A DNA stretch of 64,000 bases from Ancylostoma caninum (Eukaryota; Nematoda; Chromadorea; Rhabditida; Ancylostomatidae): assembly GCA_037903475.1 (NCBI GenBank), contig JBAJFG010000314.1, positions 620,001 through 684,000 on the forward strand, given 5' to 3'. Position 1 is the stretch's first letter. Each line of letters opens with the position of its first letter. The notes under the pieces were generated by a model. The model saw nothing but the letters and a program-made list of their open reading frames with translations. It had not been told where the DNA came from and did not search any database. Below, piece by piece: positions 56,770 to 64,000 of this stretch. The translations under genes were made by a program, and so were the position numbers.

Positions 56770-57526
56770 CAGAGTGATAGCGGTGAGCACCGCGGCATAT
56801 AATGGGTCATGCGGGTTGTCGCTGCCGAGGCCGGAAGTAGCACAGCTGAGACCAGATTTATGCGCAGCCACGTTCAGATTCCGATGCACGGCATGCCAAG
56901 AAAGTGAACATATCCTCGCTCAGCACTTGCTGAACAAGAACTCCGCTTTCCTGGGATACGAACGCGTGCTTCTGTGGACTTTTCGTCAAGAGGGAACAAA
57001 GCCATATTGCTCAGCCTAGAGCAAGTTTGGGTTGCAATCCCCGGACTACCAACAGCTGTGATGGAGCCACGTGGAATTAACAGAAGTTGAACACCATATT
57101 AAGTTACTTCCTCTAAATGTTTTTGACAATTGTGTTGTGTTCTTATTTTATCGTTTTGTTTTTCTTCAGATAATACAGTGAAGGCTCTCCCGTTTGTTTA
57201 TTCGTGCTAGCTTCCGGCGTTGACGTTAACCTCCGCTTCAGTAGACGCTCAATGTTATCGTGTTGCTTTATTTTTGCAGTGTTTATTTTGTGGAAATTCT
57301 TTGCATACTGATGAAGTACTAGCTAGTTGCCCTCGATGTCATACCACTCTTCAAACTATTGGAGGCCTCATCCAGAATAGCTATTCAAGGATACAATGAA
57401 AGATTGAGACATATTTATTTAGATATATGTAGGAAAAGTTTATCAAAAAGAGAAATGCAATTGCAAGGAAAATGCTGTTGTGACGGAAACAAATCAAGCA
57501 AATAAATATGACCAACAAATACTAAA
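56770..57526. other. No recognised gene
   Basis: Only a short frame (56774-57019) without motifs, then AT-rich sequence. Confidence 0.35.
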
Positions 57527-58012
57527 ATGGTGAAAACAGGATGCTGGGTTGAATATCAGAGTGATAGCTCACCGGATCACGATTCCGAAGTTCCTCTCGG
57601 GTTCTCACTGACATCCACGTATCTACGTTTCTTACCCAACACATCGACGTCACCGATTCGCGAGTTAATTACTCGCATGCTCGAAGACATGTACACATCG
57701 CTGACGTCAAAGCTGGGGGAGATGTCAACTCCCTCTCTTCTATTTTCAGCTGTTGACCGCCACATCATTCTGGACATCATCGAATTTGATGGAGACTTTC
57801 GGAGTCAGTGGGATAACTACGTCCCGCCACACTCCACCTACGAAAACCGTGGATTTCCACTCTACATAAAGGTCTATTCGAAAAAATACGACCTTTCCAA
57901 AAGAAATGAGATGATGCGGGAATCTGTGGCACTGCTTGAAAAATACTGTGTTATACCACATATCTCATCACATCTTTTCAACATCTACTGCACGTCTTGC
58001 ATGCGAACGTGA
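57527..58012 (+). CDS. 161-residue ORF upstream of the hAT C-terminus, possibly part of the same transposase
   Basis: Contains LGFSLTSTYLRFLPNTSTSP, IRELITRMLEDMYTSLTSKL, FSAVDRHIILDIIEFDGDFR and NEMMRESVALLEKYCVIPH. hAT transposases have a comparable helical insertion before the C-terminal dimerisation block, which follows at 58172. I cannot identify DDE residues in it. It may be a spliced or decayed transposase fragment. Confidence 0.35.
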   Translation: MVKTGCWVEYQSDSSPDHDSEVPLGFSLTSTYLRFLPNTSTSPIRELITRMLEDMYTSLTSKLGEMSTPSLLFSAVDRHIILDIIEFDGDFRSQWDNYVPPHSTYENRGFPLYIKVYSKKYDLSKRNEMMRESVALLEKYCVIPHISSHLFNIYCTSCMRT

Positions 58013-58171
58013 AGATTTCCACCTGGCCCAGGGATCTGCGTGCAGACAATTCCTCCATACATCTCTACCAAACAATGCTAATTCTCGAATCCTATCCATG
58101 GACGACGAAGTTCAACAGGTTGTTCAAAGCACCTATTGCTTTTGTGTACTGGTGCAATTTTTTTTGTTCAG

Positions 58172-58299
58172 ATGTTTAAATGCGTACTAGTGATCCCGTC
58201 CAGCAACGCAGACCCCGAGCGAACGTTCTCCACAGCGAATCGTCTTACAGCAGGAGAACGCAACAGCCTAGCTACAACCACTATCAACACGGTGATGCA
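58172..58299 (+). pseudogene. hAT transposase C-terminal (dimerisation) exon
   Basis: After TTTTTTTTGTTCAG the frame reads CVLVIPSSNADPERTFSTAN then RLTAGERNSLATTTINTVM and ends at CA|GTAAGT. This matches the hAT C-terminal block (IPxSxAxxERxFSxA...xxRNxL). The exon is intact but its partners are unclear. Confidence 0.75.
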
Positions 58300-58723
58300 G
58301 TAAGTTACAAATATCATTATTTGAAAAATTGGGTGCAGTCTTTTGTCCTTCTCTAACAATTCAATTTTCCGGCGTTCAAAATAACGGACCAAGTCCTCTC
58401 ACCGTCGCTCCACATAAACTTGCATACCAATGGATACATCCTCTTGAGAGATTGAATTTACCTTCTGGAATTCACTCTAATCTGGGAACAACTGCAAATA
58501 TTATGTCCGCGATACATAACGCATTATTTGAAGGTATACTGCTAAGTAACTCTCATCAAACTTTACCTTTCATAGCAGAGCAAAGCATTCAGATTCACCT
58601 CTTCTTCACCTCCCTTTACATTACTTTCATTATCACTTGTTTGTAATGCTCGATTTTTCTACTCAATCCGCTCGTTTCAGGACAACTTAACGACGCGGAC
58701 ATGCTCGACGACAGGTTGATATA

Positions 58724-58946
58724 GTCTGTCCGAAATGACGAGTCGGCCCACGCACGCGGGGATCGAGAGGTGGCCAAGCTGGCCAGCACTCCACGTCACC
58801 ATCTCTAATCAGCGTATCACGTTTCATCGTTATCTTCACAATGATTTGGCAATGACGTAGACGACGTGGCACCTAACAGGATACGTCTCAGCCGCGCCGC
58901 CTCTTGACCACCGCGTGCATGGGCGGACTCGTCGTTTCGGACAGAC
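58724..58946. mobile_element. 223-bp MITE with TA duplication
   Basis: The ends GTCTGTCCGAAATGACGAGT and, inverted, GTCTGTCCGAAACGACGAGT, then GGCCCACGCACGCGG-type sequence, with TA on both sides. TA and the size point to a Tc1/mariner-related MITE. Confidence 0.85.
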
Positions 58947-59883
58947 TATATGTCTCAATCGCTGAACATTTTCAGTGAACATGTGTTGAGGGCTATGCCT
59001 CTCCGTTCGAAAAGGGACACCGAAAAACTTCGAAATGATATAATAGATGCGAAAAGCGCCAAGGGATCTATTTTCAGCATCGGTGCCGTGTCTTGATCAA
59101 AACAACCAGTTCTGACTGTATTATATTTCAGCTCGTTACATCTCTGTGTCTAATGTCTACAAATAAACGGCTTTTTTTCAACTTACATTCCCGCAGTTAC
59201 ATCTCAGCTCTGAGTGATCCTGGTTAATTTACTTTCATTTAATTTGTTACAATATTAAACTTTTATTAACAAGAAACCATGGTAATTAGATAGGAATATA
59301 ATAGATAGGAATACTAGACCTCTTCCAAATTCTTCTTCATGCGCTGTGCTTGCGATAACGATCGACTCATCCCTGGAGTAACAAAACAATTTCAATCGAA
59401 AATAGAGGCACTCCGGTTGCACCGAAACAGAATATGAACTCACCATCAAAATATTGAATTCCTGCTTGATTATTCTGCCATAATCCTTAATTCGTGCTTA
59501 TCATACTTGCTCAATACTCCTTAATTGGTGCTCATCATACTTGCTCACTACTACCTATTTTTTCCGGAGCTCAGCCCCGGACCCCGGTACGAAGCCCCCT
59601 TTGATTTTCGCCCTTTTTACGAAGCCCAGCTTGCCCCCGAGACGGCCGTGCTGTGGTCTTTCGACTGAGAATTTGATCTATTGGAATGGATCAGATCGCG
59701 CGCGATGTTTACTCCCGGAAAAACACACTGTATCTGCCTGTACTGACAGCCGGGGAGTCGTGCCAGACTTCCTACACTTCAGAGCCCCATAGATGGTAGG
59801 CGGGGCTTATGGAAGTCGGTCACCGCAATTATATTTCGCCTAGGGGTTGACGTCCGTGCTGGGCCTGGGAAAAGCTGCGTGGC

Positions 59884-60110
59884 AAGGGGTGTGTATTATC
59901 GTGAGGGAAAACGAGGCGTGGTACGGTTCTGCGATTGGTTCGTTCAAATCTTGCTCCCGCCCACAATAGTTGACTCGTTCCCTTCGCGCGCGATTCCACT
60001 ATACACGACAATGCAAAATTTGAATGTGATAGAGGACGAGTTGATTGTGGAAGGCGGGAAGGCTCCACCTCGTTTACTCTCACGATGATACACACCCCGT
60101 GGCAAGAGGT
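59884..60110. repeat. MITE with GGGTGTGTATTATCGTGAGG ends
   Basis: GCAAGGGGTGTGTATTATCG with GTGAGGGAAAACGAGG on the left is inverted relative to CCTCGTTTACTCTCACGATG with ATACACACCCC on the right, about 227 bp. Frames on both strands here are not genes. Confidence 0.7.
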
Positions 60111-60308
60111 ACGCTGCTGGTCTGTGATTGGGCGATTCATGTGCGCGTCGCGGCTGCAGTCTTCTAGGGTACAAGCAGTTCTGCGTGGATATGGACAACT
60201 TTCCTGAGCTTGAGAGGGACAGATGAGTGTTACCGAAACCCACAAACTGTGAGAGGGTGGCCACCGCTGTCATTTAGTGCGTCAAATTTGAAGAAATAAC
60301 TCGAACTT

Positions 60309-60543
60309 GAAAAAGTTATTCATGTTTGCGGCGCGTCAAAGTTTACGCGCCGATACACAGTGCAAAGGAGGGATGTGGAAGACAAATCCTGGCAGGTCAG
60401 CAATGTTCCTAGTTTCGCCGTTGCGACTGCCGCGCGAACAAACCGCGTTTCCATTTTTGCCGCTTTGGGTCGGCGCGAAAACTTCGTGGAGTTTTGTCTA
60501 GGCGTGTAAACTTTGACGCGCCGCAAGCATGAATAACTTTGAA
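60309..60543. repeat. MITE with AAAAGTTATTCATG ends
   Basis: AAAAGTTATTCATGTTTGCG with GCGCGTCAAAGTTTACGCGC on the left, inverted on the right (GCGTGTAAACTTTGACGCGC with CGCAAGCATGAATAACTTT), about 235 bp, roughly 280 bp upstream of the rbm-42 start. Confidence 0.75.
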
Positions 60544-60824
60544 AAGTCATTTTTACAGAACGTTCGTAAATCCAAGTACGTTCTGTGAACACTGCACAAA
60601 CAGCCCCATATCTGACGCCGACTGCTGTGCTGACACAATTTTCGAATGGGAAAGTATTTCCTCTTTCGAGTGAACTTTGTTTTTGTTTCTTGTTTGTGTT
60701 TAGTTTTTGCACTGTTCGGACATTGTTACTGAATGCTGTGTATCAGTCCTCCATTTCGTTTTTAACAGCAGTTTACCGTTTTTATATGAGGGACTTTTTA
60801 GGGAAATTTTCGTCGCGTTGCTTC

Positions 60825-63800
60825 ATGACTGATCTCGACGCGGAGTTAGCTCTGTAAGTGATTTTTTCCACTTTATAAAGTACTAATACTTCAGTAGTTG
60901 CTTCTATGTTTAGAACATTTTTCATTCCTGAGCATTACAGGGCATTCCTCTCCTCCCATCCCAGTTTGGTCGTGAAGAGCAGCGAGGTGCATAATTTGCT
61001 TGTGCCTGTCCTAAAATTATTGCTCCCTAACGTGGTTACCATCTTGAGAATTGTCCGACCACACTGTTTCGTTCACGGAGTTGCTATGAGTTCATTATAA
61101 GTTCTTGATCTTTGTTGCTGCGGTTGAGATCGAAGCTGCTACTTGTAGATCTCCATTACGTTTGCTTTTAGAGAGGACGATTTATCAAGTTTTGATTCTA
61201 AATCGGAGAGCACTGTGCATATTCCTTTTGTAGCGACACAGAACGGTGTTATCAGTTTTATTATTGTCGAGCTTTCGCATTGCGCGTTTCGATTATAATG
61301 TGAAGACTTCCCGTCTCATTATTTTTCAAAAATTCTCTTATTCTAATATATTCTGGGGAAGAACGGTTCCGAAAGCGAAATATTATGTCAAGAATAAAAA
61401 TCTGCGAAGGAATTCAATTGAACGGGACAAATAATTTTAAAACTGAATCTAAACTTACCATTCAAGACTGAATTTAAACTTACCAATTTTAACAATCACA
61501 AATTTCTGAGAATTCATATGCAATGGACGTCGGTGGCGGTGTCCTTCTTGCGGCCTTGAAAAGGGCGCTTCGCGACCGCCTTGCGCGTGCCTGAATCGGT
61601 GTAGTTTACCGCACGCATGCTGTTTCTAGGCGCTTTTCTTCCCGATTTGGTCAAAAATCCTTAGAATCGGGTAGGAAAGCTGCTAGAAATAGCATAACAG
61701 CAACAAAGACATTGGTTACGGCGCGCGCCGCGTGGTTGCGCGGTGTCCTTCTCTAGGCCGCGGATAGGCTACCGCCATCGACGTCCACTGTACATGGAGG
61801 GAGGGAAGGAGGAAGGCGTGTTTTGACGGCACTATGATTCCACATTAGGGGCCCCAAAATTTTCAAAAAAAAAATTTCTCGCTGAAACTTTATTTAGGGA
61901 GGGGAGGGTTATTTCAGGTGCTGAACTCGAATGTCGTATTCATTTCGTATCGTAGGGTTACATTAGGTATATGGTACGTACCATATCTCACAAAATCCTC
62001 TCAAATTTAGCAGAGAGAAGTAGTTTCAGGCGCTGATCACGACCATGAACATCGATTTGCATGAAACTGTCATTTTTCTGTCGAAATCGTCAACTTTTGT
62101 TAGATTTCTACAGTAATCTCACCGTAAACCTACTAAAGTGGGTTTACGATACAAAATGAATACAATATTCGTGTTCAGCACCTCAAATAACCTCCCTAGA
62201 CAAAGTTTCGGGCGAGAAGGAGAGAAAAATTTCTGAAAATTTTGGGGCTCCTAATGTGGAATAGTGCCGTTTTGGCCATTCATAAAGAGGGGGAGGAGGT
62301 CCACTTCTTCATCATCAGCACCACTGACCTTGTCTCGAAACAGCTTTTGTCAAATAAGACTTACAATAGTCCTGTGTATAGCTTCAAAAAGAATATGAAC
62401 AGTGTAATGCTGATATTGAGGTTAATTGAAAGTCGCACAGATGAGGAGTGCAAGGTTCCCCTATTAGGTCAAATGATATTGAGCCTTAATTTCCTCTTGG
62501 GGGAATATAGCATAATTTCACATTTACGCTGTCACATCTTGCGAACTAATGGATGCGGTGATTAACCACACAGTAAAAATGAAAAATCGAGGGAATTCGC
62601 TGCAACACACATGGCTGATTGTTCGCGTTTTAATTACGTGCGATTCAGTTTCGAGAGCGAGATATCGACTCTCGTTGCGGATCCTCAACCTCCTCCAAAA
62701 AAGAAGAAAACAAAGGAGGCTACAGCGGATGGCGCAAAGGATGCGAAGACCAATTCGAATGGTGTCGTCGTCACTACAGCGGCGCCAGCCGTAACTGTGG
62801 CACCATCCGTGCCCATGATCGGAGCTAGTAAGTACCATTATAGTGTCGTCTTCTTCAATTATCTTTAGCTGAGATGTTTTAACGTTTCAGCTGCAACTTT
62901 GTTACCAACCCTTCAAACCCCTACGGTAATGGCGCCATTTTTACCCCGTGTTGGAGCCTTGTCAGTGCCCGGAGGAGTCCCGATGATGCCCCCTCCTGTA
63001 CCGCCTCCGATTTTTGTCCCCACCCAGACAATTCGTGCTCAGACGATGCTTCCTCCTATGCCAATGCCGAACTTCTTCTTACCTCACCAGGTGGGAATGG
63101 CAATGGTAGGGAATTATTTATACGTTATCCTATAGCGATTTTGCACTTTAATGTTATGAGAGAGTACATCTGCATTGCTCAGAATGCTGTTTTAAATGAG
63201 TGCTGATTTTTCTATCCCTAATTTTGTTAATTCTAGCTCCGTCAACCACCGGCTAGACCCTCAGCAACGATAGAAAGTGCCCCAAAAATATATAGCTCCG
63301 AAGCTACCTCCACGAGCACCACGAATACAACGGGACAGAACTCCACAGCTCCAGTCACTTTCGTTAGTATTTCCCTTTTTTTGTGCCGTATACGATCCAC
63401 TAACCCCGTTATCGTATTTCAGGCCCTTGCTTCTGATATCGAAGCTATGGAGAAAAAGAATGAACATCCTCATTCTTCTTCTATGAGACACAAAGATCCC
63501 AGACCAAGTAAACCGAAGAAATATCTGCGGGCTGGTGGTGGTCAGGTATGTATGTTTGATAATCTACTTACGTCTCCTACTTATTCATGCCTCATGCGAT
63601 TTTTAAAAATAGTGACTATAACGTCATCATCTACTTTAACGTTTTTTTTTCTAGGTCTGGGAAGATCCATCCCTTGCTGAATGGGACAAGAACGATTTCA
63701 GAATATTTTGTGGCGACTTGGGTAACGAAGTTAGTACGATTTGTTCTGATTCGCTGTAGTTGTGTTCACCTCACTATGTCGTTTTTTTTTCTTTTGAGGT

Positions 63801-63858
63801 TTCTGATGAGCTGCTGGCAAAGGCTTTCCGCAAATATCCGAGCTTCCGAAAAGCTAAG
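60825..63858 (+). CDS. rbm-42: RNA-binding protein 42 orthologue, 5' part (3' end outside window)
   Basis: Exons 60825-60853, 62649-62827, 62891-63105, 63237-63362, 63423-63545, 63655-63729 and 63799-63858, all in phase. The start reads MTDLDAELAL and continues FESEISTLVADPQ across a 1.8-kb intron; an in-frame ATG at 60786 is an alternative. A Pro-rich middle follows (GGVPMMPPPVPPPIFVPTQT, MLPPMPMPNFFLPHQ), then KPKKYLRAGGGQ and the highly characteristic VWEDPSLAEWDKNDFRIFCG with DLGNEVSDELLAKAFRKYPS and FRKAK, the RNP2 side of the single RRM. The remainder of the RRM (RNP1) lies beyond the window. RBM42 binds RNA and is linked to splicing and stress-granule regulation in animals. Intron 1 has taken up two MITEs. 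The ATG at 62611 is not the start; it lies in intron 1. Confidence 0.93.
61522..61793. repeat. MITE in rbm-42 intron 1 (TGGACGTCGGTGGCGGT ends)
   Basis: CAATGGACGTCGGTGGCGGT on the left is inverted relative to ACCGCCATCGACGTCCACTG on the right; TTCTTGCGGCC/GGCCGCGGA-like sequences mirror further inside. About 270 bp. Confidence 0.65.
61829..62272. mobile_element. Long-TIR MITE in rbm-42 intron 1 (CGGCACTAT ends)
   Basis: Left CGGCACTATGATTCCACATT with AGGGGCCCCAAAATTTTC is inverted on the right (GAAAATTTTGGGGCTCCTAA, TGTGGAATAGTGCCG). The inverted homology continues for about 150 bp (GGTTATTTCAGGTGCTGAAC / GTTCAGCACCTCAAATAACC). Interior resembles 14868-15449. Confidence 0.8.
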
Positions 63859-64000
63859 GTATGTTTTCACTATTTTGGAACACTTTTACTTTAAAAAAAA
63901 AAGCAAAACAACCGTTGGTATTTGTATAAACCTGTGGTGCTTCTGAAATTATAGGTGCATTTAGCTTTAGTTTCGATCTTTCATTTGCGTTCACACTTTC

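Noticed and set aside
59829..60273. Overlapping frames up to 138 codons on the minus strand
   Set aside because: They span the inverted repeats of a MITE and have no domain.
62611..62868. ORF starting MADCSRFNYVRFSFE as the rbm-42 start
   Set aside because: The orthologue N-terminus DAELALFESEIS is reproduced only by splicing 60853 to 62649, so MADCSRFNYVRFS is intron sequence.

Overview
The window looks like nuclear DNA of a clade V parasitic nematode, most likely a strongylid such as a hookworm. The pointers are a secreted lustrin/Kunitz gene, a glutamate-transporter gene, an RBM-42 orthologue, short exons with TTTTCAG-type acceptors and G|GTAAG-type donors, introns from about 50 bp to several kb, and a very heavy load of mariner, Harbinger, hAT, MITE and Penelope-like elements. 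The genus is inferred, not proven. Most real genes are multi-exon, so the longest open frames here are retroelements.

Layout. 1-9.2 kb: the middle and 3' part of a + strand secreted protein with alternating lustrin-type Cys-rich and Kunitz exons, its large intron holding two 42-bp AT-rich tandem arrays. 11.7-13.8 kb: a small secreted-peptide gene (-) and EB-module exons. 15-18 kb: MITEs and weak exons. 18.9-27.5 kb: a complete 12-exon SLC1 transporter (+) whose ion-site residues are replaced, with a deleted mariner and MITEs in its introns. 27.7-29.2 kb: a 1.5-kb long-TIR element with TTA duplications, of Harbinger type. 30-36.5 kb: transposase remnants and exons of an LRR gene (-). 37.4-40.1 kb: a PIF/Harbinger element with an interrupted DDE transposase and a convergent companion gene.

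41.4-44.1 kb: a canonical Penelope-like element (RT then GIY-YIG), minus strand, with two unrecognised ORFs upstream. 44.4-52.6 kb: an 8.1-kb segment bounded by CTCAGGCA inverted repeats and TA, holding a 1.4-kb relative, two unrecognised minus-strand genes and a Penelope-like copy with GIY-YIG at the N-terminus. 52.8-56.7 kb: a second, 5'-truncated copy of that permuted retroelement, flanked by 382-bp direct repeats, with hammerhead-like RNA motifs in its 3' region. 57.5-60.6 kb: hAT remnant and MITEs. 60.8 kb to the end: rbm-42 (+), running off the window.

The most interesting material is the pair of permuted Penelope-like copies. They share a Cys/His block and a coding break at nearly the same place, and near their 3' ends carry a hammerhead core whose three strands lie in a non-canonical order, with a covarying stem III. 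Second is the SLC1 gene that lacks the NMDGT motif and the TM8 GD aspartate while otherwise intact.
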